Assembly (NCBI RefSeq): GCF_039555335.1
Contig: NC_092628.1
Span: forward strand, 76,200,713 to 76,264,712
Reading direction: 5' to 3'
From: Amphiura filiformis
Lineage: Eukaryota; Echinodermata; Ophiuroidea; Amphilepidida; Amphiuridae
DNA: 64,000 nt
The position numbers were made by a program, and so were the translations under genes. Below are positions 46,701-56,755 of this stretch, piece by piece (the stretch's first letter is position 1; each line of letters opens with the position of its first letter). Under the pieces are notes generated by a model that was not told where the DNA came from, did not search any database, and worked only from the letters and a program-made list of their open reading frames with translations.

Positions 46701-49700
46701 AATCGTGTAGAAATTGGGGAAATATAATTAAAATTATGTGCGTCCGTCTGAGCAAATCACACATTATTGCTCTGTATATGGAGCCTGCGCTCTTGCCAAC
46801 TGAACTATCAGGTAATCTTGCAGCATGAGTTTTTGTTCCAACTGGGGGGGGGGTCAAATACTTTGTGATCAAACCATTAACCTCCAGATGAAGACAACAC
46901 ATCAACATTGATTGTAAAGTGATTCTATAGCATTGTTTTAAACCTACACGACATTACTATAGACTAAAATCTAAGGAAAGTGTGACATAGGGGTAGAAAA
47001 GAATGTTTTAAACATTAAAAAGAGACAAAAGATCATGCCACTGCACATAAGAAACTTCGACACATAAAAGAAATAGAGGGAGAAAAAAGAGTAGCCTTGG
47101 TTTATCCTTCAGTCTGGTGTGCTTGTCATGCATGAGACCTGAATAAAGGGAAAGTAGTGGGTAAAACGGATCAGTTATTTTACATGCGTCAATGATGTAG
47201 CCATTAAGGTAGGTGAAATTGGAAATATATGATGGGATTTTTATACAAATGTGTGTTTTTTCTATCAAACATTCCTGATGCATATTATACAACGTTTGGT
47301 CCGTCTATTAATACCGAATACTTGTGCAAGATGCAGCTTTACATTCTTTTGATTAAAGTTTGCTTATTACGACATAAAAACCAGGTTATCGATGTGTTCA
47401 TTTTGTTTTCTATCATACAATGTTTATGCAGCCTTTTCTATCATACAACGTTTATGCAGCCTTTTCTATCATACAACGTTTATGCAGCCTTTTCTATCAT
47501 ACAACGGTTATGCAGCCTTTTCTATCATACAATGTTTATGCAGCCTTTTCTATCATACAACGTTTATTCTGCCTTTTCTATATCATACAACGGTTGTGCA
47601 GCCTATAATAAGATATAAAACACAAAGCTACTTTCGCCAAACGTTTGGCAAACATTTTTAAACTTGGTGTGGTTTTTTTTTTCGCTTTACGATTTTTAAC
47701 CGTTTGACACAAGCTGACTATAGCGTACTAATGGATGTCCCAACATTTCTTTACCATAATTCTTAAAATTCATATACGCTAACTATAGCACCTAACTTGA
47801 ATACAGGATGAGGGTCCAACATGAAAGCCTACAAAGATGCTTTGCCATGAAGCACTTTTTTTTATAACATCATGGTCATTATACTAGTAGCTGAAACTTA
47901 ATTGGGTAGGCATATTCTCTTGTTTGAGAGGTCTATACAGTGACAGATTTTTTCTTCGTAAGTCCAAAATCAAATGTAAAGTTGGTTAACATTACCAGCA
48001 TGCAAACATTCCTGACTTGAATATCTACTAAAAGTTGATATTCTTAATTTAAAATGACCACTTGCGCTACAAATTAACCCAATATTTGGATGGTTTGGAA
48101 ATGGTGTTAATGTTTTCAATGAAAAAGAAAAGTTATGTCAAATTCGGCATCAGAATAATTGTATATTAGTTTGCTCTTTTCAAATATGTATTTTCCTCAC
48201 AAAATGGTAGAGAGACTTTTGGGACACCCTGTATAATCGATCTTGGTAAGTTAGTTTATGATGATCGGTATTTAAAGGTATTACACTATATCATGATGGT
48301 GGCAAAATAGGCAGGAATTAGGAAACTGGCACGATGCTGGTTTCTGATGGAATACGCCGTGCGTCAACATGAAACATATAAAAACGGTTCAACAAGAAGA
48401 AGCGACGTTCTCATGACAATACGTTTGGCACCACGACACCCATAAGCCTAACTAGAATGGGGTGGCATAGCCATGGCGCTAGAAGTTATGCCCCCTCCTT
48501 TAAAATAATTTCGGGTAAATCGCAACAGAAAGCTTGAAAAGTAATGTTAAATAACCTTTTTTAGTTGAACGACCAGGTTCATTCCCTGGGTTTAAATTAT
48601 ACGCGTCTGACCAAACCATGTAAATGTAAGACCAAACCATCTGAGGAAATTATCGGGCGCCAAAAACATCGTCATGAAAACACCCGTTCAGAGATATATA
48701 TATTATTTTTCTTCCATTCAACTTTATTTTTTCATCCTAATTGTCATTAAATATTTTGATATAATTATGAATAAGTTGGAGTAAAAAGTGATTAATACTT
48801 ACACTCATCTTTATCTCCTATGCACTTCTTGACGGCTGAGTTTGTCGGGTTCCAACCCAACGCTCTACAAACGTCAGCGACTTGTGTGCTTTGGACCTTA
48901 CCATCTCCAGTCTTATCAAACATATTAAATGTATCTTTGTACTCTGTAATTAAGACAATAACACCTCACACATGTTAAGCATGAAAAGTGACAAACAAAC
49001 TACTAAGAATGACTAGCACCCCATCGGTCTTACACTTGTCTTTATCCCCCGTGCATTTCTTGACGGCTTTGTTGGTCGGGTTCCAACCCAGCGCTCTGCA
49101 AATATCGGCAACATTCTCACATCCAACTTTGCCGTCTCCCTCTTTATCAAACATGGTGAATGTGTCTTTATATTCTGAAAATATGAAATTACAACATGCA
49201 ACAAATACAAAAATATATTAATTCTTGCACTACTCCCCATTCCAGAAAAATACAGCATTAATATTATCAAGTTCTGCCAAATGAAACAGAGCTCAATCCT
49301 AATCATTCATTTAGTCCTAACTGGAGATAGAAGAAAAAGGTCACTATTTTACTAATTTCTTGAAAAAAGAGCCAAAAACATGCATTTTCGGCATGTTTTC
49401 TGACAATCGAGTCACAAAACTTAAAATCTTGAGTAGGCCTATAGGCCGAAATTTTGCTCTAATTTTCACTTTTTGTTTTACTTAAATTAAATGGTTGGTT
49501 ATAAGAATGAAACATGTCTTTTCCAAAAATTAGAATGCATAAACTGACATTAATCTTACTACAACAAGTCTTTAGCTTGATTGTCACAGCATACAAAAAA
49601 CACCCTAAAAACGCATGTTTTTGGCCCTTATTTCCAAAAATTGGCCAAATATCAAAATTGTACTTTTATTGCTAGTTAGGACAAACTAAAGGATTAGGAT

Positions 49701-52700
49701 TTAGCTATGTTTCATTTGGCAAAACAGGATAATATTTTTTTAATCCCAAAAAATTAGTGCTGTATTTTTCTGGAATAGGAAGTAGTTTTATTCCACAGTC
49801 GACTTTCCTGCCGCCAGTGCATTTATCGTGAAAAATGTGTTTCTTGCTCTGGACAAATCGGTTGAATGCGCGACACGGTGCAATGTGCACCAAAATAGGA
49901 CGGACAGTATACATGTAAGTGGCCCAGGACAGGACTAAATGTCTATTGATTCGGACTAATTTGGCACAATTAGATATGAATGGCACGTTTTCCCGGTCAA
50001 TGTTAAGATTCTTAAATTAGAATGTAATTCGTGACTGATAAAGAAATGCAAACTCGGGTGCAAACTACGACTATACTAAGAACTGATTTGATGTAAGCAA
50101 GAAACAAAGTCTTCCCAATAGTTGCACCGCCGGCAGGAAAATCGACTGTGCAATCGTTAATTGTTCTTTCCATTTGCTTGCTATTTGAACTTATTTTTTC
50201 CTTAAAATGTGCAATTTCTAAACTTGAAAAAAAAAAAAAAATCGATCACAGTCCTATAGCCTATAATTTCTAAATTGTTTGGTCAACTAATTTATGATTA
50301 ATACTCCAGTACATCAAATTCCCATATAGCTTAAAATTCGTTACATTTACCACTCTTTTATTCATTCATATTCATTTTATTTCAGATCTGCTTATACAAG
50401 AAAATGATCGAGAACTAGTTTTTCATCCCACAAATTAGGAGCGAAATTAATTTAAGTCCTCTTGTCAATATTTTATTGGGGTCGTTTTAATTTGAATAAG
50501 GCATTGAAAGAGTTTACTGGTCATATTCGTCACCAGGGGAAAGTTATCATTTAGGCTTACTTAGTTTTATAGACATATATGTTAGCAGTTATTTACGATT
50601 AAATAATTTTGCAAAACTATAACGTAAATATCCTAAAGATATTATCTGTACAAGTTTTTGTTTATGGTGCATGGTATATATTTCAAGATAGCGTAACCTC
50701 CTCCTCCCTACCAATCTGCTCTGCAAGACAGCCAGGTTTCACGTATCAGCCAGATGACCCCATTCGGGCGTTCATCACGCAAGCATGCCAAAACCATATA
50801 AGGGAAGACAGCCGCCTATGTTTTATCTTGAACCAATGCCCTCCTCTTCAGTTAAGTACTGTCTGTACTCATTGTACATGCTCTACCATGCTATTATGGC
50901 ATGTCCAAAGGGCAGTAGTAGATAATTATCGTGTTTCTCGGTATCAAATGAACCCTGTGTTAAAATATGACATAATTTTGTTTTCATTTTCTAGACGACT
51001 GATGCTCAAATCAAATTTCCTGTCATTTAATAAAGCCTTTTTACATTTTGCAAATGGCAGTTCAGAATAAGTTCAATATCCACCAATAAAATTTAAAAAA
51101 ACCACCAAACTTCACAATTCGATCCAAACACAATTTTTTTGATCAAGCAAAATGTTTTCATGAAATATTAAACCGTTTTGGTATTACTAATGTCAAAATA
51201 TATATTATACCAAGTTAATGAAACCCATCATTTTTATTTAAAATGCCACTACACATAGGCACCTATTTATTGCGCTTTATGCGAAAAATAGAATAACCAA
51301 TTAACAAAATATTTGAAATAAAAAAATGAAAATTCACTGAAATTACAATAACATCTAATGTTAATAATGTATACATTACCATCCATATCGTTCTCTGTGA
51401 ACGGCCTCTCTGTTTTTGCCATTTTCGCCTGAAAATAAAAATTAATTTATGATATTAATACTATCTGAAATGCATTGATTACGCAACATTTGTTGTCAAA
51501 TAATAATTTAAAGATTTTGTCTAGAATCTTTTTTTTTTTAGAATTGTGATCCGGTATATATGATCCGCATCGATGAAATTGACATTGTGTGGAATATATA
51601 GTAAAAGGCTCGATAGAAAGTAGTTATGAGTTCATTAGTAATGACCCAAAGTTCTTGAAAGGGCATTTCGTGATCCACATCATCATCAAGTTGAGATTTT
51701 GATACCACTGGAAACCTCTGACTACGCATGTTTATGTACAAAAAAAATTCTTGCAGATTAATTCGTTTAGCAAAAATATCATGAAATTTGAATTACGTTC
51801 TGGTACACCAGAACGAAAGTACAACAGTGGCCCACGGAGCAGTGTAATACACATAATCATGCATAAACTCGCAAACGCAAACTCAGAATCAACTGAAATT
51901 TTGGAAATAAGCTTTTTTTCGCGGATATCTAATGAAAAATGACATAAAATGAGGATGCTATCACGAAATGCTCCTTTAATTACAAACGTCATTATCTGCA
52001 TTTTGACAGTGATATGCAGATCATTTCCTGATTGTAAAATAATTCTATCCTGGTAAAAAAAATCTAAAAAGTGCAAATGTAATTAATTTACAATTGATAT
52101 TATATCAGGTATTGAAAACGACTTAAAATACTTCCTAAATGATCGTTTCAAAAAAGAAATAATAATAACTCTTTCGTCATTTTCTTAAAGGAATATTTCG
52201 TGATCCTAGCATCCTCTGACATTTTGCATTAGATATCCACGAAAAAGGCTTATTCCCAAAATGTCAGTTGATTCCGATTTTGCGCTTGCAAGTTATGCAT
52301 GATTTAGTGTATTACATCATGTACATAGACAATGTGTTGTAATTTCGTTCTGGTGTACCAAAACGTAATTCAAATTTCACGATATTTTTGCTAAACGAAT
52401 TAATCTGCAAGAAATATTTTGTACATAAACATTATGTAGCCAGAGGTTTCCAGTGGTATAAAAATCTCATCTTTTTTTGAGAAAAGTGGGGGAATGATGC
52501 TGTGGATCACGAAATGCCCTTTTATTCCAATTCCACTGTTACACATTTCGACAATATTTTCACAAATATAAAATGTGAAATAATTCAAACAATGTGCTTC
52601 CTTTCATTAATTATATTTTTACATCAATTTATCTTTTTAAATATTTTGTAAGAATGGAAGGTGAACATCTACCCATAAGGTATGACGTCAGTGCCAGTAC

Positions 52701-54071
52701 ATTTGTCATATGAGAACGATTTATATTGCATCATAATACAACATTATTAATCAGTCATGACCCCAAATGTGTTAACATTAAAATAAATCATCTGTAATAT
52801 AATATATTCAAAGTAGCCTACTAAATTTGTCTTCAGTTTAAATTAGAAAACAAATATGGAAAACTTCATAATGACCGGGCTTATGACCTATAAGAGGTTT
52901 TGTTTTACATTTTTAGGACTCTAATGAAGCCGCAATTGCAGGCGTGTCCAATCAGTTGTCATCATTTCATTAGTATTTGGCAACTACACGACAAGAACAA
53001 GTTCAAAGGGTAAACACACAGCGTGGTATAAGAAAAACATTCACCGCAACGTTTTCTAAATATACCATATTAGAAGTTCTTGAAGAGGTTCATTAGGTTT
53101 GTAGAATATCATACTAAACTGTCAGGTCAGTAAACAATTTTTTTTTTTAATAAGATCATGTGAAATGTTTTATGGACGTACACATGCAGAATTTTTGCAT
53201 ATATTATCTCCTAATTGATTGACTTTAAATTTGAAACTCTATATTAGGACATAATTGTACAATGATAATATAACTATCATTTCTTAATTGTTGTAATTAT
53301 AAATATGAATTACACCATGAATATGCATGCAATTGTTCGCAAAATGACACGACGAATTATCTATTTAGTGATCATGGTGATCAACACTGTCCAAGTTCCG
53401 TGTGATGGTAGGATATTCCTAAAAGTATGGACATAACTTTTGAAAACATTTTTAAGGTCTGGAATTAAGCAAGACGATTGATCTTGAACAATGTTTCGTA
53501 ATACGACGTTTATAATATCAGTTAATTCTCTTAAAGTGACAATATACACTGTAATTTAAAACATTTGCAACACGCTCGTATATTCCATAACATTTGCGCT
53601 ATAAAAGTTAATCAAACGTAAAGTAAAAACTTGCCTGACGGCAGTAAATTGAACGTAATAAATATTTTAGATTTAATTAAACATTAAAAGAAAATTAAAA
53701 AGGGTTAACAAAAATCAGATCATGCCGTTCAGGTAATAATAATGATTTATTTGCCTCATTCACATTAAACCTATATCATTTATATTTTATTCCTCTACAC
53801 AAGGTACATATGTTCAAATTCAATATTTTATAGCAATTATTCGTTTGGTATTAAAATATTTCAAACATAATTACTATTTCATCTGTCTTCCGTTGCTGTA
53901 AGCCATCAATTATGGATAAAAATAACATTTCTATAAATATAATTTAAATATGCTATACCAGTTAAAATCACCCCCGAAATCACCGCAGTTGATCTATAAA
54001 AATACAATCAAATCTGCTAAAACTAACATCTACAAACATAGATATTTTTAAAAAGATAGAATCCTTACCAT
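40680..54071 (-). CDS. MYL6: Myosin essential light chain (MYL6/MYL1 type), with alternative EF-hand 1 exons
   Basis: Exons in transcript order: 54071-54069 (ATG only), 51428-51380, either 49174-49034 or 48943-48803, 45107-44946, 44371-44294, 40720-40680. Total 474 nt, 157 residues plus stop, the normal size for an essential light chain. Diagnostic segments: EYKDTFxMFD with loop DK[ET][68 protein letters not shown] and VNYEDFVDSV. These match the MYL6/MYL1 pattern. The protein binds the IQ motif of a class II myosin heavy chain and stabilises its lever arm. Vertebrate paralogues MYL1/3/4/6 are probably co-orthologues, so the symbol is approximate. Only one of the two EF-hand 1 exons is expected per normal-length protein. 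Confidence 0.92.
41038..41405 (-). repeat. ~90-bp tandem array with histone-3'-stem-loop-like hairpins (light-chain intron 5)
   Basis: On the minus strand, AGCTCTTTTCAGAGCC or variants occur at 41053-41038, 41145-41130, 41208-41193, 41296-41281 and 41386-41371. Spacings are 92, 63, 88 and 90 bp. The unit also has GTTGACAAGGG and TTAGCAGATAGGCAA. The hairpin differs from the sea-urchin-type histone mRNA 3' stem-loop (GGCTCTTTTCAGAGCC) by one base in the first unit. No histone coding sequence is nearby. Confidence 0.85.
42455..43041. mobile_element. CCCAGCAAACACAAAA MITE (light-chain intron 5)
   Basis: 587 bp, bounded by CCCAGCAAACACAAAA and TTTTGTGTTTGCTGGG. The interior is full of AACGTTTTATA and ACATTTTCAAAAATGTTGT sub-repeats. 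A relative ends at about 60760. Confidence 0.8.
43284..43848. mobile_element. Foldback element with nested palindrome (light-chain intron 5)
   Basis: The outer ends GTGAGCAACCCCTTTGTTGG and CCAACAAAAGGGTTGCTCAC pair. Inside, ~125-bp arms at about 43352-43475 and 43593-43712 pair (GTAACCAAGCAGTTGTCCAA and complement). Overlapping open frames on both strands (43208-43729) are mirror artefacts of the palindrome. Confidence 0.82.
43892..44150. repeat. Near-perfect palindrome, arms ~110 bp (light-chain intron 5)
   Basis: The left arm (ATTGTGCGTACAATATTGTA to GACGAAAAATCGATAATAT) and right arm are almost exact complements across a ~35-bp centre. It ends about 145 bp downstream of exon 5 in the transcript and would fold into a long double-stranded RNA. 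Confidence 0.9.
44294..44371 (-). CDS. MYL6: Light-chain exon 5
   Basis: 78 nt; acceptor GCTCAG|GTGAAA, donor TGAAG|GTAAGA. It encodes [20 protein letters not shown] and EVNYE, the C-terminal EF-hand 4 region (compare GEKMTEEEVEMLVAGHEDSN in MYL6). Confidence 0.93.
44946..45107 (-). CDS. MYL6: Light-chain exon 4
   Basis: 162 nt; acceptor TCCACAG|ACCAC, donor CACTAG|GTAAAT. It encodes [40 protein letters not shown] and [12 protein letters not shown]: the end of EF-hand 2 and the central EF-hand 3, the best conserved part of the family. Confidence 0.93.
46049..46192. mobile_element. ~140-bp hairpin MITE (light-chain intron 4)
   Basis: GGGTGTGGTTTAGATTGTAA and GCGCTAAATTTCATTGG pair with CCAATTAAATTTAGCGC and TTACACTGAAGCTAAAGCAC. 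The centre is GC-rich (GTGGCGGCGTCGCGG). Confidence 0.75.
47408..47606 (+). repeat. 28-bp minisatellite, ~7 copies (light-chain intron 4)
   Basis: Units of TATCATACAACGTTTATGCA plus GCCTTTTC. The later copies vary (GTTTATTCT, GGTTGTG). The overlapping open frames are repeat read-through. Confidence 0.93.
48803..48943 (-). CDS. MYL6: Light-chain alternative exon 3b (EF-hand 1, second version)
   Basis: 141 nt with the same phases; acceptor AATTACAG|AGTAC, donor GAGT|GTAAGT. It encodes [20 protein letters not shown], then [20 protein letters not shown] and CIGDKDE. It differs from exon 3a at 10 of 47 residues, mostly in the EF loop's second half. The loop [12 protein letters not shown] is closer to vertebrate MYL6 (DRTGDGKILYSQ). 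Only a 90-bp intron separates it from 3a. Confidence 0.9.
49034..49174 (-). CDS. MYL6: Light-chain alternative exon 3a (EF-hand 1, first version)
   Basis: 141 nt, phase 1 in and out; acceptor ATTTTCAG|AATAT, donor CAAGT|GTAAGA. It encodes [20 protein letters not shown], then [20 protein letters not shown] and CTGDKDK. The EF loop [12 protein letters not shown] lacks an acidic residue at position 12, so calcium binding is doubtful, as usual for this family. It is upstream of exon 3b in the transcript. Confidence 0.9.
49228..49790. mobile_element. Foldback element just upstream of exon 3a (light-chain intron 2)
   Basis: Arms at about 49228-49325 and 49670-49790 pair: CCATTCCAGAAAAATACAGC and TGCCAAATGAAACA on the left, with complements on the right. 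Its near end is only about 50 bp from the exon 3a acceptor. Confidence 0.75.
50609..51070 (+). CDS. Unrecognised 153-codon open frame antisense to light-chain intron 2
   Basis: ATG at 50609, TAA at 51068. The predicted product has no motif I recognise, no clear membrane span or signal peptide, and several cysteines near residues 85-95 (VCTHCTCST). It lies inside an intron on the opposite strand, with no visible promoter or splice structure. It is probably chance, though longer than most open frames in this AT-rich window. Confidence 0.12.
   Translation: MQNYNVNILKILSVQVFVYGAWYIFQDSVTSSSLPICSARQPGFTYQPDDPIRAFITQACQNHIREDSRLCFILNQCPPLQLSTVCTHCTCSTMLLWHVQRAVVDNYRVSRYQMNPVLKYDIILFSFSRRLMLKSNFLSFNKAFLHFANGSSE
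51380..51428 (-). CDS. MYL6: Light-chain exon 2 (49 nt)
   Basis: Acceptor TTTTCAG|GCGAAAATGG and donor GGATG|GTAATG. It encodes [16 protein letters not shown](E), the N-terminal leader before EF-hand 1. It contains a second in-frame ATG at 51422-51420, so translation could also begin there (MAKTERPF, 154 residues). Confidence 0.88.
51655..52528. mobile_element. Two inverted copies of an AAAGGGCATTTCGTGATCC MITE (light-chain intron 1)
   Basis: The copy at about 51657-51978 has AAAGGGCATTTCGTGATCCA at one end and ATCACGAAATGCTCCTTT at the other. A second copy at about 52189-52523 is in reverse orientation with the same ends. Shared inner motifs are TTAATTCGTTTAGCAAAAAT and CTGGTACACCAGAACG. 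The 210-bp gap between them is unrelated. Confidence 0.82.
52529..54068 (-). other. Light-chain intron 1, 5' part
   Basis: AT-rich (long A/T stretches near 53780-53960), no recognisable element or open frame with family support. Confidence 0.5.
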
Positions 54072-54345
54072 TTTGACTGTTTTTATTTGTTCCTATTCCA
54101 ATGTAAAGACACAAAACACACACGGGGCTGGCTTGCCGTCCGAGTCGCACAAATCCGTCAAGTAAAGAGAAGTTGAATCGGAGAGAGCACACCACACGGT
54201 CAACTTTAACTTTTTCCCTTATCAATGACTCTCCAAGAATGACAGGAATGCGAACTGACACGCGACAACTGGGGTTGAGACTGTGGGTCATCCAGCTACG
54301 CGCCGCCCCTCTGTTCCTTTGCAAGAACTTTATTTTTCATGAGGT
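54069..54345 (-). promoter_or_regulatory. MYL6: Light-chain first exon, 5' UTR and putative promoter
   Basis: The exon ends AAAATG|GTAAGG (ATG at 54071-54069), so the start codon is its last triplet. It stays in frame with GCG AAA ATG GCA in the next exon. The upstream 200 bp is visibly richer in G and C than its surroundings. On the minus strand a TEAD/MCAT-like CATTCCT lies at 54250-54244 and an AAATAAAG box near 54335. The transcription start is not determinable; promoter assignment is inference. Confidence 0.5.
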
Positions 54346-56390
54346 TGAAAATTATTTTAATTAGGCCTTTAGGATACAAACTCATGTTTCGTGTGAAACA
54401 ATATTTGTTATTGGGATTATTAATTATGTAACTATAATTTACACCGCAGTCATTCACAAAGTCCAATATTGCTCTATAGTATTAATTGAGACGTGTTGCA
54501 TTTTTGTGGTATGTTAAAATTAAAATTTCAGACAGAGAATATAATCAAGCCTAAAACGAATTGAATAATTTATGCATTAAAAACATTAACTGAGAAAGTC
54601 AACCAGTTAAAATGCAGTAAAAAGCTGTATATCATAGTTTGTCGGTCGGGTGGCTTTTTAAGTTTAACTTTTAGCCTATGAGGGTCTAATGTTGTCATTT
54701 ATGCATCCAACATTCATTTAATTTTGATATATTCACTATTTCAATGTTATCATGTTTTAGATGCGGATATGGATGCATGTTTTTTTGGCTACTTAGTGAT
54801 TATATGCACAAAGGCAGAACTTTCTGTATGACTCTGTCCGGGGACTCTGCCCTGCTCACCAGCGCCCCTTCTTTCGAAGGATCTAGAATCCAAAGCTCAA
54901 GACTTCTAGCACTTTCTTGTACTATTGCTATTATCTCTATTCTTAAATCTTGCTTGAGGGCTTGACCGTACAAGGGTTGTGAACTTTCAAGTTTACATTT
55001 TGTTTCAAATGTGTGTGCATAATTCTTAATCATGTATGTTATTTAAAGATACGTTAAAACATTTCGACTTTAAAAGAGAAAGTCGGGAAAGCCCTTTCAT
55101 TCAAATGATTCAACTTTGTATCATATTTTATACCGAAAATCGATACAGATGACGAAAAATTAGTTATGATTTCCCTCCTTCTGGTGCTGGTACAAATCAA
55201 AACCAAGCATTCGTACCTGACTTAAAACTTGTAAGTAAATCCAAAATCATTTATCTACATATTTCAAATCCTCCGAAATAATATTGGTAAAAGCTTTAAG
55301 AGTACATATGTATTGCTGGGTGTATAGGCCCCCCACTTCAACACGTCAGGGTTAGCATACAAAGATTTAAGGGCAAAGATTTTAAGGATGTCAATTTGGT
55401 AAATATTATCATTTGAACCTGTATGTTATATATTTCAACCACAGACATGAGGAAGAACAATGAATATGTTAACCATGTCTTATTGTGAATAAATCAAGTT
55501 ATTATATATATATTTATATTTTAATATTAAATTAAATTAAATTAAATTATATTACATGTATATTATATTATATTATATTATATTATATTATATTATATTA
55601 TATTATATTATATTATATTATATTATATTATATTATTATAGCAATATAGGTGCAATCAGCAGTAGAAAGTATCATCAGAAGATAGCAATAAAATGTCAAG
55701 TCCTTTGTATATGGGTTAATAGAGTCAGTAATGGTGTTAGGATTTAGGTTACTTTTAGATACATGATATGACAAGAAAATTTCACGGGACATGTTGACCC
55801 CAAGAAATTGCAAGTCGTTTGATATGGGTATTTGATAGTCAAAGGTGTCCCAAGTTAAACAAAACATTGTGTCTTTGGATGCAAGGTACACGCGATCCTG
55901 CATGATTAACGGGTCGTCTAATTTTAGGTGTTGATGATCCACTTAACTTGATGAGAGTGTCGGGTAGCAGAATACAGACATGTTATGTTATAATATAGTC
56001 TACTAGTACGCGACTTTGAAATTTGTAACATTTAAATATTTTTGGATACGTGTTCATGTTTACGTTTTAACGTTTACAGTAATGTTACGAAAGTCGGTCA
56101 CATACCGTACTTTTTGTGCAGTTAATATTATGATGCATGCAGCGCGGTCTGTTCATCTCTAAATGAGGTGGCTAAGATGAAGAATTTTATTGAGATTTAC
56201 GATTTAGTCTATTTTCACGTCTGACGATGTCACGTGAGATTTTTATGTGGTGGATTCGAAAAAAACACACACCAAAGAATAGAATTGAAATTTACTCAAA
56301 TCCAGCGGAAAAAACGCGCAAAAAGCGGGCAAATTTACTAATGCGCAAGGGGCTTTGAGACCAACTACTATATTAAGATGAATGGTCGAA
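54346..56390. other. Intergenic DNA upstream of the light-chain gene
   Basis: No gene supported. The pentanucleotide microsatellite at 55555 is the only clear structure; open frames on either side are short and unrecognised. Confidence 0.5.
55555..55636. repeat. (TATTA)n microsatellite
   Basis: About 16 uninterrupted TATTA units, preceded by a short (AATTA)n tract at about 55527-55548. An open frame crossing it is an artefact. Confidence 0.96.
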
Positions 56391-56392
56391 AT

Positions 56393-56755
56393 CAGTTAGG
56401 TAGCAATATTGCAATATACTATCTTCAGTAGATAGTAATGTTGTAAACCGTTAGATGGCAAAGTTGAAATCAGCTATCTTCTGTAGACAGCAAGTTGCAA
56501 TATTCTATTTTCAGTAGAGCAATGGTGTAACTCGTTTGATGGCAAAGTTGTAATCTGCTATCTTCTGTAGATAGCATGTTGTATAATCAGCTATCTTCCG
56601 TAGATAGCAATTTTGTGATGCTATCTTCCGTACACAGCATGGTTGAAATCAGCTATCTTCTATAGACAGCAATGTTGCAATATACTATTTTCAGTAGATA
56701 GCAATGTTGTAACCCGTTTGATGACAATGTCGTAATCTGCTATTTTCCGTAGATA
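56393..56755. repeat. Array of short palindromic repeats (GCTATCT-TCCGT-AGATAGC)
   Basis: About ten units of a 7-bp-stem hairpin, with degenerate spacers such as AATGTTGTAATC, at ~30-40 bp spacing. Variants include TTCAGT and TTCTGT loops. The same family continues at 59699-59945 across the assembly gap. Confidence 0.85.

Noticed and set aside
53980..54324. 114-codon minus-strand frame over the light-chain first exon
   Set aside because: It runs through the 5' UTR and past the GT donor into the intron; the spliced frame differs.
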